A stretch of 64,000 bases of DNA, from positions 124,001 through 188,000 of the forward strand of contig NC_017943.1 in NCBI RefSeq assembly GCF_000306765.2, given 5' to 3'. Under the pieces are notes generated by a model that saw nothing but the letters and a program-made list of their open reading frames with translations, had not been told where the DNA came from and ran no database searches. This DNA comes from Haloferax mediterranei ATCC 33500. Its GTDB lineage: Archaea > Halobacteriota > Halobacteria > Halobacteriales > Haloferacaceae. Positions 1-9,015 of the stretch are shown here, in pieces (the first letter of the stretch is position 1; each line of letters opens with the position of its first letter). The translations under genes and the position numbers were made by a program.

Positions 1-236
1 GTATTAATTCTATTATAGGTGGTCATTCTAGTCAATACAGAAATAATAGTTGAATCACCTAGTGTGTCACTTGTCTATTCTTCTGAGCATCTGGAGGTGT
101 GCCATTAATAAATTCTTCTAATAGTACTATTCTATCTAACGGTAGTTTTCACTAACCACAATACTATTGCTACTCGCCCCGTGGTATATCCCTATATAAA
201 TAACCGGGAGGTGTTATGATGTCCCCTCCGTGTCCC

Positions 237-398
237 CTACTGAGTATCCGTGATGCAGATACAGGACCCGCAAGAGCAGTCGCAGGAGAACGACCCGAAT
301 ATCGTCGTTTCGATTCCGACCCCTTCGATTTCGAAGAACTTCTCGAAGAGATCGTCAAATTGGCTTTTAAGGACATCGTCCTTGTTACTGTGCCCCAT
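237..398 (-). CDS. Putative class II lanthipeptide precursor (LanA-like)
   Basis: Probable precursor peptide modified by the LanM encoded just upstream on the same strand. Read from the ATG at 398 it has 53 residues: an acidic leader (with DDLFEKFFEIEG) and a C-terminal core, SFSCDCSCGSCICITDTQ, with five Cys and six Ser/Thr in 18 residues, the pattern expected for dehydration and thioether ring closure. In-frame ATGs also exist at 443 and 428, but the first codons of the longest version are themselves the TATA-like box, so 398 is preferred. There is no clear double-Gly site before the core; the VG after EIEG or the FG before SFSC could be the cleavage point. The overlapping opposite frame (216-425 +) is judged a shadow. 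The assignment rests on position and composition, not on recognised homology. Confidence 0.72.
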   Translation of the reverse strand: MGHSNKDDVLKSQFDDLFEKFFEIEGVGIETTIFGSFSCDCSCGSCICITDTQ

Positions 399-430
399 TC
401 CGAATTCAGATGTCTGATATGCTGACATCA

Positions 431-441
431 AACTATATATC
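431..441 (-). promoter_or_regulatory. TATA-like box upstream of the lanthipeptide precursor
   Basis: The minus strand reads GATATATAGTT here, a good archaeal TATA element in an AT-rich spacer. Its centre is about 39 bases before the ATG at 398, which fits transcription with a leader of about a dozen bases. It suggests the precursor can be transcribed separately from lanM. Confidence 0.5.
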
Positions 442-646
442 ATTCGGTTATTACTTCAATTTTTCCGTAATTGTACTCAAAATATTATGTTATACGGGAA
501 TGTTCTATCTCGGGCTTCGGCCTCTTTTTGCGCCTTTATCTTCGGTCTATCCAGTCTACCCGTAACATAGCGTATTTCCGAACCACTCGATGTTGAGGAG
601 GGGTGAGAATAGTTAAAAACTAACGCTGTATTCTACTCTCGTCTTC

Positions 647-3600
647 TCATTCCCAGCGTAACACGTTTGGAATCTGGTCCGGTGCAGTAACACGAAGCAT
701 CGTGTACGCGATTCCAGAGAGACCGTGGAAGAACGTCGGGTTGGTGATGCGATTCGCATCGTCTTCTGTTCGGTATGTCCCTGATTCGTCCTTCCGGTCG
801 ACGATTGCACCAATCCGTTCTCTTGCGCCTCCATCCGGTAGCTCTCCGAGTCTTTCTGCTTCAAGGAGGAACTCGACACGTCCAGTTTCACCACAACAGA
901 GGTGGTCGTACTCCTTGAGACCTCGCTGTGGGAACCCTTCGACTGCACGTTTGAGTCCCTTCGTCAGTATCTCTCCGTCGTCGTAGTTTACCATGCCTGC
1001 CCGTGCGAGCCCTTCGCCGCTTCGCCCGTAACACCACTGGTCGTGGAACCGGTTGTTCGACCAACTTCGGTTATCGGGCCAGTTGCGCTCCGACTCTGAA
1101 TATTTCCGTGATTCGAATTCGAGTGCTTCGTAAGCCGCATCTCGATATTTTTCTTCGCCGGTCTCGTCAGCGAGTCGAATCAATGCGTATGCGATTCCGA
1201 TAGCGCCGTGGGCAAATCCAGTGAGCGGTGGGGAATCGTCTAGCGTTTGCCACACCGCAAGCCCATCGTCAGTTTCGACACGATTTACCAAGAGGTGCTC
1301 ACCACACTTTCTTGCCGCCGATACGAGGCTCTCCGAACTGTGGCGGTCGTTTGCTGCAAGCAAGCCGAGTATCGTTCCTGCGGCCCCGCCGGAAACGTCG
1401 AACGTTGAATCGGTTTCGAACGTCTCGTCGGTCACGAACTCGGCTGTTCGTGCAGCGTCTTCGACTAACGTCTGCTCGTCGACCAACTCACCGACAACTG
1501 CGAGACCGTAAGCGACAGCACCGAGACCGTTCGTGCCGCCGTGCATATACAGGGCGGGTGAAATACTTTCGGCGCGGACTGCTTTGCGAGTCTCTTTGAG
1601 TATCTCTAGTGCGAACGTCTTGTACTGGTCCACCCCAGTGGTGGCGTACAGCGCTGCTCCGAGAAGTGCAGGGCCACTACGGCCGCTATAAAGAGAGTGG
1701 TCACCGGGTTGTAGCGCGAGGCGTGACGATTCTGACCGTGGGACAACAGACGAGAAGTGTCGTTGGCCGGTGTCGGTTTGCACTGTCGCAGATTTAACCG
1801 ACTCGAAGAGTGTTCTCGCTTCTTCCCGGAGGCGCTCGTCACTTATCTGGCGGGGCGTTGCCGAGACATCGATATATTCTGATTTATTGGGGTCTGGAGC
1901 TGTTCCGAATGCACCGCGAATAAACTCGATTTGTGTGAGCATATCCTCTCTATCTGCTGATTCGATACGTTCTCGACTCACAGTTAGCCCCGGGACGTCC
2001 GCGTTCACACCGATTTCAGTCCCATTCATTCGAATGGCTGTTTCGTCGGTCTTACAGCTGAATCTCGGTGGTTCAAACTGGCACATCTTCTGGTACTCTG
2101 ATTTATAAATCGGCCAGACATCCGGGTCGTCGATTCGACCGTCAAAGAACGGGACGGACAGGCGTTCGATCTCTGCCCCGAACCACGCGCCGTCGTGAAG
2201 CGTCAACCGTGCAGACAGTGAATCGATACAAGCCGCATACCTCATTGTTGGCCGCCAGACAGTACGGTTTTCGATGGACTCGAACGCATCTGGTAAGCCA
2301 ATCGATGAGAGTTTTCCGGAGTCTCGGAGGGCGATAATCGTTTCGTACGTCGTTTGGAACCCATCGATGATCTCGGAGAGATATTCATCTGGGCGGAACT
2401 CTTCACCGTCTACCGAGGGGATATTCTCACTTCGGTCGAATTTCGATGGAACGTGCTGGACGTTCATCAGATCTGTATTGACTGCGGCTACGACGGAGTT
2501 CGTGAGGTCTTCTATCTCCCGTTCCTCGGCAGAGACGCTGAAACCGGCAGTTGCCTCTCCGAGGCCGGAGAGCTGGTCGTCTTCTCTGGACCCCATCGGG
2601 AGCAAGAGCGTCAAAAAGACACTCCGGTTCATCAGAACCCCCGTTCCGGTGGGGAACGGTCTCTTATCGGTGTAGAAATAAGGTGCACAGACGGTTTCCG
2701 CATCAACTAACACCGGGTGCTCGCCCGAGACGACGAGGTTCTCGTACTGGCAGTCGGTGAAGTGAAGCAGATACGCAATGCAAGTAAGGGAACCAGCACG
2801 CCGGTAATACCGCTCGACAGCGTCGGTATCAGTACATTCAGTGGATTCAATCCATTCCATCCAGCCGTACCCATCCCGGGGGAGGTATGTGGGAATCAAA
2901 AAGTCAGGGACGTCGAGTTCGGCATTCAGCCGGTCGAGAACACTGTAAAACGTGGCCCCGGCATCTACGTTCCGGGGTTTATACACGACTGTCACGTCGG
3001 CGTCGAACGAAACTCGCATGATGGCCCTCCCGTCCCCGTGCGTGTCGTCGGCGAGCGGTTCTAAGCTTTGAATGCGTCCCAGTTCACCGTCGTCGGCGAA
3101 CGTGTCTTCGAGGGCTTTTCGATCCGCTTGCAGCCGTTGACTAAACTCTTGAATGTGTTCGCACCACTGCCGTATCTGACAGACGAGCAGTCGACCGAAC
3201 AGCGGATATTCCTGACATAGGTCCGCGAACCCACCTTCAAATATGTACTCAATGAATTCATCGTAGTATTTGGTTGGCGGGTCATCGAACTCGTCGGGGT
3301 CCGCAAAGGCCAAATCGCGGTCTCTACTCGCGATGAACGTCTTGAATTCGACAAATAGAATCCGAACAAACCTTCGCTTGAGCCGTATGATGAACCAGTC
3401 CATCATTGTATTGATGGCCTCATCTGAAAGGACGTCTCGGACCTCGTCTCCAGCTATCTGGTCCCGAGCAGCTTCTGCGATTGCCGCGAGCAATTCGGCA
3501 AATGGGTACTCTTCACCGGAGACAGCATTGTATTCAGACCATTGAAGCTCTCCCGGATCTCTCTGAAGGACCGATTCGACGATATCGTCAAGCGTGTAAA

Positions 3601-3904
3601 TCCAATCGGGAAGTTCGGCGTTGTCGGACAGTTTGTCCATCTTCGCTGCCTGACGAATGTCCGCTCTCGTTACTCCACTTTGCTCTAAGCGGGCGTCGAG
3701 AATCGATTCTTGCAAGAATACGTCTTCCCAGTCTTGGTACGCTTTGGCCGCTGTGGAATCGTCACGAAGAGCGTTTTCAAAGTCATCTGGGTTCTCTACA
3801 CGCTCTAACAGTGTCTGTGATCGTCCAACGATGAGCCGCTTGAACTCCTCAGTAAATACGCCCGCCATTATTGTCTGACTGGTTTCTCGAACTCTGGAAT
3901 ACAT
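647..3904 (-). CDS. lanM: Type 2 lanthipeptide synthetase LanM
   Basis: Bifunctional class II synthetase: an N-terminal DUF4135-type dehydratase phosphorylates and eliminates Ser/Thr of the precursor, and a C-terminal LanC-like cyclase forms thioether rings. At 1085 residues it has normal family length. Dehydratase signatures are DTHGDGR (288-294), VVYKPRN with Lys 309, DCQYEN (384-389), VLVDAE (399-403) and WRPT. Cyclase signatures are WCYG (Cys 958), LCCG (Cys 1003-1004) and HGLSG (His 1060), so zinc is probably held by three Cys, as in CCG-type LanMs such as ProcM. In the usual D-x-H-x-E-N motif the His is Gln 386. The start may instead be the ATG at 3868. A 143-bp spacer separates it from the permease, with a TATA-like box at 3981-3990. 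Cytoplasmic enzyme. Confidence 0.95.
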   Translation of the reverse strand: MYSRVRETSQTIMAGVFTEEFKRLIVGRSQTLLERVENPDDFENALRDDSTAAKAYQDWEDVFLQESILDARLEQSGVTRADIRQAAKMDKLSDNAELPDWIYTLDDIVESVLQRDPGELQWSEYNAVSGEEYPFAELLAAIAEAARDQIAGDEVRDVLSDEAINTMMDWFIIRLKRRFVRILFVEFKTFIASRDRDLAFADPDEFDDPPTKYYDEFIEYIFEGGFADLCQEYPLFGRLLVCQIRQWCEHIQEFSQRLQADRKALEDTFADDGELGRIQSLEPLADDTHGDGRAIMRVSFDADVTVVYKPRNVDAGATFYSVLDRLNAELDVPDFLIPTYLPRDGYGWMEWIESTECTDTDAVERYYRRAGSLTCIAYLLHFTDCQYENLVVSGEHPVLVDAETVCAPYFYTDKRPFPTGTGVLMNRSVFLTLLLPMGSREDDQLSGLGEATAGFSVSAEEREIEDLTNSVVAAVNTDLMNVQHVPSKFDRSENIPSVDGEEFRPDEYLSEIIDGFQTTYETIIALRDSGKLSSIGLPDAFESIENRTVWRPTMRYAACIDSLSARLTLHDGAWFGAEIERLSVPFFDGRIDDPDVWPIYKSEYQKMCQFEPPRFSCKTDETAIRMNGTEIGVNADVPGLTVSRERIESADREDMLTQIEFIRGAFGTAPDPNKSEYIDVSATPRQISDERLREEARTLFESVKSATVQTDTGQRHFSSVVPRSESSRLALQPGDHSLYSGRSGPALLGAALYATTGVDQYKTFALEILKETRKAVRAESISPALYMHGGTNGLGAVAYGLAVVGELVDEQTLVEDAARTAEFVTDETFETDSTFDVSGGAAGTILGLLAANDRHSSESLVSAARKCGEHLLVNRVETDDGLAVWQTLDDSPPLTGFAHGAIGIAYALIRLADETGEEKYRDAAYEALEFESRKYSESERNWPDNRSWSNNRFHDQWCYGRSGEGLARAGMVNYDDGEILTKGLKRAVEGFPQRGLKEYDHLCCGETGRVEFLLEAERLGELPDGGARERIGAIVDRKDESGTYRTEDDANRITNPTFFHGLSGIAYTMLRVTAPDQIPNVLRWE

Positions 3905-3980
3905 TTGTCAACAACACTTCTGAATATCAATCGTACTCCCAATTGGGCTTCTACCATACGACTTCATGTCTACATCCCAA

Positions 3981-3990
3981 TTATAAATAT
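3981..3990 (-). promoter_or_regulatory. TATA-like box upstream of lanM
   Basis: The minus strand reads ATATTTATAA between the permease stop and the lanM start. It is about 80 bases before the lanM ATG, allowing a transcript with a leader of roughly 50 bases. It suggests lanM has its own promoter besides readthrough from the transporter genes. Confidence 0.35.
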
Positions 3991-4047
3991 CTTAAAGCCA
4001 GTCCGGACACGAAATAGTATCGTTGTGTACCGGTTCTCACTGTGTAC

Positions 4048-4896
4048 TCAGTAGTGTCCCATTACTCCTCGATGGCGCGCAATACGAGAACAGTAGATGA
4101 ATATCGCGTATCCAATAAGGAGGTACAGGGCGGCAACGCCGATCAAGAGACTAATCTCGACCGCGGAAAATTCCCACAGGCGGACGCCGTCTCGCATGGC
4201 CAGTTGCAACATCGAGGAGCTTTGTACTACCGGCAGTAGTCTGAGCCACGGAATCTCTGCTAGAGGTGCCGCAACGAGGCCGGCGATTGCGAATTGCATA
4301 TACTGGTAGAAGCTGGAGATTCGTTTATGAATGAGGGCTAGTCCTGCAACTGCGTACCCGACTCCAACCACGGAAAGAGCACCAAACAGTAGAACCGGGA
4401 GCACAGTCGGAACGTCGATAGAGAGTGTACGCTGCGTGACCAGTAAGGCCATGATAAGTAGTATCGCTCCAATCGAAATACTTTGAATGAGACTCACGAA
4501 AATCTTGGCACTCATGACTTTCCCGAATCCGTAGGGGGACATGTACAACTGCTCGAGTGTGCCCCACTCTGATTCACGAGTAACGCTGTCTGGCAAACTA
4601 CTGTATGCTGACTGGGAGACTAGATAGAGGAACCAGCCGACGATGAATCCATCGAGCGTTGGTGCGATTGCGTTGCCACTCACACCAGCTGCACTAGCCG
4701 CGAAGGACCCGCCGAAGAATAACATAACAAAGAACAGAAACCCGCCCCCGATTTGACCGACGAAGTTGAGCCGATAGCGGTACATAATAGTGAATTGCAT
4801 CTTGACTATCTCAACGAATAGTGTGTGTAACCCATCAGGTGAGTCTTCTCTTCGAGTTTGTCTTTCACTCCGTTCGTTCTCTGTTGAATTACTCAT
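4048..4896 (-). CDS. ABC-2 type transporter permease of the lanthipeptide cluster
   Basis: Membrane subunit of an ABC exporter, 282 residues. After a charged N-terminal tail there are about six hydrophobic segments (for example VGQIGGGFLFFVMLFFGG, and a final segment near VEISLLIGVAALYLLIGYA), with the PYGFGKVMSAK loop typical of ABC-2 permeases after SEWGTLEQLYMS. It overlaps the upstream ATPase gene by 8 bases, so the two are almost certainly translated as a pair. From context it probably exports the modified peptide or gives self-protection; the sequence does not tell these apart. Neither transporter gene carries a C39 peptidase domain, so leader removal must rely on another protease. Confidence 0.88.
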   Translation of the reverse strand: MSNSTENERSERQTRREDSPDGLHTLFVEIVKMQFTIMYRYRLNFVGQIGGGFLFFVMLFFGGSFAASAAGVSGNAIAPTLDGFIVGWFLYLVSQSAYSSLPDSVTRESEWGTLEQLYMSPYGFGKVMSAKIFVSLIQSISIGAILLIMALLVTQRTLSIDVPTVLPVLLFGALSVVGVGYAVAGLALIHKRISSFYQYMQFAIAGLVAAPLAEIPWLRLLPVVQSSSMLQLAMRDGVRLWEFSAVEISLLIGVAALYLLIGYAIFIYCSRIARHRGVMGHY

Positions 4897-5953
4897 GTGC
4901 TATCTCCTCGGTGAGCAAGCGCTGACCAGTGTCCGTTTCGTCCATTCCGTCGCCCGTCAGGTGTAAAAAGACATCCTCCAGAGCAACTTCAACCGCGTCA
5001 AACGACTGTATCCGAACGTTGTACTCCTGAAGTAGATTCACGACATCGTAGAACGATTCGCCCGTGACCTGAATCGTGTACACATTGGAGTTTGCCTCCG
5101 TCTGTTTCGATAACCCGTACTGGTCCACAAGTTGTTCGTAGAGTTCGGTCGCGAGAGGAGCTTTGGTTGTGATTTTGTACTTCTGAGTAGTAAACACCGA
5201 TAGCAACTCTGCAACCGGCCGGTCTGCGATGATTTGCCCGCTATTCATGATAATCACCCGGTCACACACACTCTCAATGACGTCCATATCATGACTCGTA
5301 AGGACGACTGTGATCCCCTCTTCGTCTGCAAGATTTCGAAGTTCTTTCCGAAGTTCAATCGAGCTTTCTACGTCCAATCCAAGGGTCGGTTCGTCGAGGA
5401 ATACGACTTCAGCGTTGCGTGCCAGCGTACACACGATTGAGACTTTCTGTTTTTGACCTCGGGATAGTTCGCGTACGACAGTGTCCTCTTTGTCTTTGAG
5501 GTTGAACTTCGTCAGAAGTTCTTCGTGCCGTTGGTCCATAGTATCCGGATTTCGTCCGGCAATTGCCGAGAAGAAACGCATGTTCTCTCGAACAGTCAAT
5601 CTCCAGTAGATGTTTCGGGTCCCCTCGAGAACTGCTCCTATCCGTTGGAATGCCGTACTCGTGTCCCGCTGTACATCTACTCCTGCCACTTTGGTCGTCC
5701 CTTCAGTTGGCACGACAAGGGACAACAGTGATTTGATGCACGTCGTTTTTCCAGCACCGTTTGGTCCGAGTATTCCAACGATAGACCCCTGTTCGATGCT
5801 GAACGTAACTCCACTTACTGCCTCGACGGAATTCTCTCCATCCCCGTAGCGTTTTGTAAGGTTGGAAACCTCGACCGCTGGTTGCTTCGAACGAGATTTC
5901 GAGAGTTCACCACCTCCTCGGTCACCGTATTCTCTGTCGTATTGCGAACACAT
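4889..5953 (-). CDS. ABC transporter ATP-binding protein of the lanthipeptide cluster
   Basis: ATPase subunit (354 residues) paired with the ABC-2 permease. Visible motifs are Walker A GPNGAGKTT, signature LSRGQKQKV, Walker B VVFLDEP and the H-loop LTSHD, as in CcmA/NatA-type drug and peptide exporters; the C-terminal 100 residues are a regulatory extension. The start at 5953 is supported by a TATA-like box centred about 26 bases upstream, which would give a leaderless transcript. It is first in the order ATPase, permease, lanM, precursor. The first 25 residues, before the ABC domain, are polar and unremarkable. Confidence 0.93.
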   Translation of the reverse strand: MCSQYDREYGDRGGGELSKSRSKQPAVEVSNLTKRYGDGENSVEAVSGVTFSIEQGSIVGILGPNGAGKTTCIKSLLSLVVPTEGTTKVAGVDVQRDTSTAFQRIGAVLEGTRNIYWRLTVRENMRFFSAIAGRNPDTMDQRHEELLTKFNLKDKEDTVVRELSRGQKQKVSIVCTLARNAEVVFLDEPTLGLDVESSIELRKELRNLADEEGITVVLTSHDMDVIESVCDRVIIMNSGQIIADRPVAELLSVFTTQKYKITTKAPLATELYEQLVDQYGLSKQTEANSNVYTIQVTGESFYDVVNLLQEYNVRIQSFDAVEVALEDVFLHLTGDGMDETDTGQRLLTEEIAHE

Positions 5954-5972
5954 TCTGGCGGATAATTGCAGC

Positions 5973-5988
5973 CACTATATAAAAAATA
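5973..5988 (-). promoter_or_regulatory. TATA box of the lanthipeptide transporter operon
   Basis: The minus strand reads TGTATTTTTTATATAG, centred about 26 bases before the ATG at 5953. This is the normal spacing for a leaderless haloarchaeal transcript and it fixes the ATPase start. Confidence 0.6.
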
Positions 5989-6295
5989 CACGTCGTATGA
6001 GAATCCGTATTTAAAATCGGCGGTTACACCCCGTTCAAACCTGGTCATCTGGTTCGAGTGGCTCTAGCAACGAGACTAGCAATTACAATTGTATTCTTGT
6101 AAATGATATTATTCTAATATTTCTATTGCCGTTTCGCTGTTCGTCATTCGAAATCGTGAACGCTGTCGAACTACGCCCGTTCGAGATGCGAACGGTTCTG
6201 TGAATGGATTCGTCCCCGACCGCATCACGCACTGATGGACGGATGTTGGTCGAGGAGGTGCTAACCAGACCGTGCCAGCGAACTACCGCTTGCCG
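5989..6295. other. Intergenic region, no gene seen
   Basis: This stretch separates the lanthipeptide promoter from the stop of the secreted CBM/PKD protein. It contains an AT-rich patch near 6080-6125. I see no coding signature or RNA gene. It should hold the 3' end of the 6296-7984 gene's transcript and the upstream part of the ATPase promoter. Confidence 0.4.
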
Positions 6296-7984
6296 TTAGT
6301 TGCCGACGCGGTTGTACAGTTCGATGGCATCGACGACGTCGTCGTTGAGGTCCATATCGGTCTCCAGTTCGACGTGGGCCGTCTCGGCAATCATGTCGAC
6401 GACGCGCTGGCGCTTTTCGGGCGTATCGAACTTGTTCGTGAGCGGTTCGCCGACGCTGACTTCGATCGACCAGTACTGACCGGGGTAGGCGGTCCGCATG
6501 TTGTACGGCGAGTCGTGGTAGGCAAGCCGGACAGCGTAGGCAGATAGTGTGGAGTCGATGTCGGCGTAATCCTCTGGTACGTGTTTATCTTCGAGCGTAA
6601 TCTCGATGATATCACGTTGAGGGTGCCCGTATCCGGGTCTCGGTCGCTGTTCGTTGTTGTACGCACCGGCAGACATCGTCTTGCCGAAGTTCGCCGGACC
6701 GAGCCACCAGATTACGGCTCCGTCAAGGTGGTACGGAACGGGGCTGGTATTTTTGAACAGCAGGACTTGATGCCAGAACCAATCGCTCCCGTGGATTTCG
6801 GCGTTCGCCTCCATGGGTGCGTTCGCAGTGAATCGGTCGCCACCCAGTGGGTCACCCGTGGCTGGATGGGTATCGTTTTGAAGGGTGTCGAGCAGCGCGC
6901 TGTCGTAGTTGTCTATGTACTCGAAGTCGTCCGACCAAGCGGGGTCGTTTTTCGCCTGGAAGTACACTCGGTCACGCTCTTTGACCTCCTCTTCTTTCTC
7001 ATTTCGTGCGTCCGTAGGCCACTGTTCTTGGTAGAACAGCGAGGGGTCGTTACTGGCCGGGACCGGTCCGGCAGTCTCGTCCCAAGCCTCGGCGCGACCG
7101 GGGCCTTGGAAAGTCGGGTCCTCGGTCTTGTCGGGCAAGAGCATCAACCGCGGCAGCAGTTGGGCGATGGCGTGGTCCGGCAGCCCCTTCGACCGGAACT
7201 GTTTGGCCCAGTCGAGTGCTTGGGTTCCGAGTGAGTCAAACGTCAGTGACCCATCGGAGACGTTGTTGCGGATCGCGTCGAGGTCAACGTTGAAGTCGGC
7301 TGCTTTCTCCGCGTCGGTCCATTTTACCGTGGTAGTACTGTGACCTCCGTGGCTTCCGTGCCCGCCATCGTTCTCCCCGGGCATGAAGTCGAGGAAGATA
7401 TCCGGGATGTACCGGTCCTCGTATTTCGGGAAGAACTCCTTAATCGTCGTCTCGGGTGTGAGGTCTCCTGACCCCCCACCGTCTGATTCGACGGTGACTG
7501 TCTTCTCGGCGGTCGCGGTATCCTCGTCAGTGTTCGTCACTGTCAACGTGACAGTATGGTCACCGGTGGTGTCGAAGCTCACCGTAGTCTCGACGCCGGT
7601 AATGGGGTCTCTGTCGTCGACCGTCCACTCGTAGGTGTCAATGTCGCCGGTCGACTTCGAGGCGTCGAGGGTCACATCTTCGTCGACGGTGACTGTCGTA
7701 GCGCTCATCTCGATGACGGCCTTGAGTTCTTCACCACTACCACCACCTTCTTCACGTATCTGCTTCCAGGGGTTTCCGGTCTTCGTACTTGGTTCGGTGC
7801 CGTGGGTCCACCACTTCGCTTCCCAGATGTAACCCTCGTGAACAACGCGGTCACCACCTGTGTACGTCGTGTCGGAGTCCCACTGCGGTGGTGACTCGGC
7901 CCCTGATACTGTGACACTCGCACCAGCAATCGATGTGAAGAGCACTGACGCGTTGCGTAAGTACTCACGTCTATTTTGTTTCAT
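6296..7984 (-). CDS. Tat-exported protein with chitin-binding-like module, PKD domain and unknown C-terminal domain
   Basis: A 562-residue secreted protein. It starts with a Tat signal (NRREYLRNASVLFTSIAG, then a hydrophobic run), followed by a CBM5/12-like module with the aromatic pattern WDSDTTYTGGDRVVHEG, then W-E-A-K-W-W, and a PKD/Ig-like domain (about residues 90-175). The remaining 380 residues match no domain I recognise. They have a His-rich linker (GGHGSHGGH), a Trp/Pro-rich region and a conserved-looking segment around HGSDWFWHQVLLFKN. The ATG at 7984 is chosen over the GTG at 8002 because GAGGAA lies just upstream and the Tat motif follows at once. It may bind chitin or a related polysaccharide; enzymatic activity cannot be read from the sequence. 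Confidence 0.8.
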   Translation of the reverse strand: MKQNRREYLRNASVLFTSIAGASVTVSGAESPPQWDSDTTYTGGDRVVHEGYIWEAKWWTHGTEPSTKTGNPWKQIREEGGGSGEELKAVIEMSATTVTVDEDVTLDASKSTGDIDTYEWTVDDRDPITGVETTVSFDTTGDHTVTLTVTNTDEDTATAEKTVTVESDGGGSGDLTPETTIKEFFPKYEDRYIPDIFLDFMPGENDGGHGSHGGHSTTTVKWTDAEKAADFNVDLDAIRNNVSDGSLTFDSLGTQALDWAKQFRSKGLPDHAIAQLLPRLMLLPDKTEDPTFQGPGRAEAWDETAGPVPASNDPSLFYQEQWPTDARNEKEEEVKERDRVYFQAKNDPAWSDDFEYIDNYDSALLDTLQNDTHPATGDPLGGDRFTANAPMEANAEIHGSDWFWHQVLLFKNTSPVPYHLDGAVIWWLGPANFGKTMSAGAYNNEQRPRPGYGHPQRDIIEITLEDKHVPEDYADIDSTLSAYAVRLAYHDSPYNMRTAYPGQYWSIEVSVGEPLTNKFDTPEKRQRVVDMIAETAHVELETDMDLNDDVVDAIELYNRVGN

Positions 7985-8002
7985 GGTTTCCTCTGGAGTC
8001 AC

Positions 8003-8779
8003 TCGTGATTTGGTCGCCGCTAGTGAGTGACTCCACCGCGTGCTAACATCCGATTGACAATAAACATTTTGTGGAAATTTAAATCTATATTTAAATTATA
8101 TTAATTCAGCCAATCATATATGATTGTGGTATACTATAACAATGCTAGAACCGATTTGGAGACTGGGAACTCCCACAGAGGGTTTGTACCCATGGCGGCA
8201 GTATGGTGCGCTCTACGGCCGACGGCCCTGGAGTTATTGTGCGATCTCACAACCTCAGAGGATGAATTGGTGCGGGCCTTCTGTTCAGAACCAACAACGA
8301 CGCAATAGGTACAGTCTGTTAGTTCTGGATCTCTGTGTTCAAAGAACATTTCGAATTCTTATTTCTGGCAAGGATTCGAAGACTACGAGACAATAGCTGA
8401 ATTACCAAGAAGCAGCGTAAAACGAAGGCACGCGACAAAATCAAACCCCCAAGGTTGCGGCCCCATTCCATATAGCGATATACAATTCATCTGCATCGCG
8501 TTCGAGCAGCACGTCATTTCGCTAATCCTCATTGTCTGACACAGACAACAATATATGTAGTAATATTAAATAATTGATGTGTTCTCCGTAAACACTAGAA
8601 AACGCAAACTCAGACTGACACGACCCCGCTTGAGTCGGGTTCTTGGGCCTCGTTCTCCTCGACAACACTATAAATCCGCGTAGGAATTCGGCACGCTCTC
8701 TCGTACGCGTGTTAAGTACCACAACCTCGCTGTGCTGACGAACTGGTCTCGAACGGCGGTTCCCTCAATCTATGACGCT
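8003..8779. other. Gene-poor region, no intact gene seen
   Basis: An AT-rich promoter zone at about 8050-8115 (several TATA-like runs) probably serves the secreted protein at 6296-7984. The rest has only short overlapping frames on both strands with no recognisable domain. A second AT-rich zone lies at 8535-8580. Because it adjoins a GH3 relic, it probably contains decayed coding sequence that can no longer be identified. Confidence 0.4.
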
Positions 8780-9015
8780 TACAACACGCCAACCGAGCGG
8801 GTGAAGAGATTGTCCAGCTGTTTGGCAGTCGAGAATGCTCTGTTGTAACTCCTGTCGAGGAACTCGTCGACTTCATGCGGCCTCGCCCGACGCTGGCGAG
8901 GAGACGACAGTCGAATTCGAGATTCCAGGCAAGGCTTTCGATGTGGTTCGTCCAGACGGTACGAGTCGGTTCGAACCCGGGACACTCCCACTTCGGTGTG
9001 AGTCACGTGCGGTGT
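8780..9015 (+). pseudogene. Relic of a GH3 beta-glucosidase C-terminal Fn3-like domain
   Basis: Two adjacent frames together spell the fibronectin-III-like tail of family 3 glycoside hydrolases. The frame through 8801 reads NRAGEEIVQLF then SRECSVVTPVEELVDF, matching the usual G-E-E-V-V-Q-L-Y and P-x-x-E-L-x-G-F pattern. Near 8875 the match shifts one frame to DAGEETTVEFEIPGKAF and RPDGTSRFEPGT, matching the T-V-x-F-x-l-P and EPG motifs. There is no start codon or catalytic domain, and the end is lost. So this is a truncated, frameshifted remnant. Identification is from memory of family motifs. Confidence 0.6.

Noticed and set aside
216..425. 69-residue plus-strand open frame starting MMSPPCPLL
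   Set aside because: It lies over the lanthipeptide precursor on the opposite strand, has no family features, and the minus-strand frame explains the Cys-rich content better.
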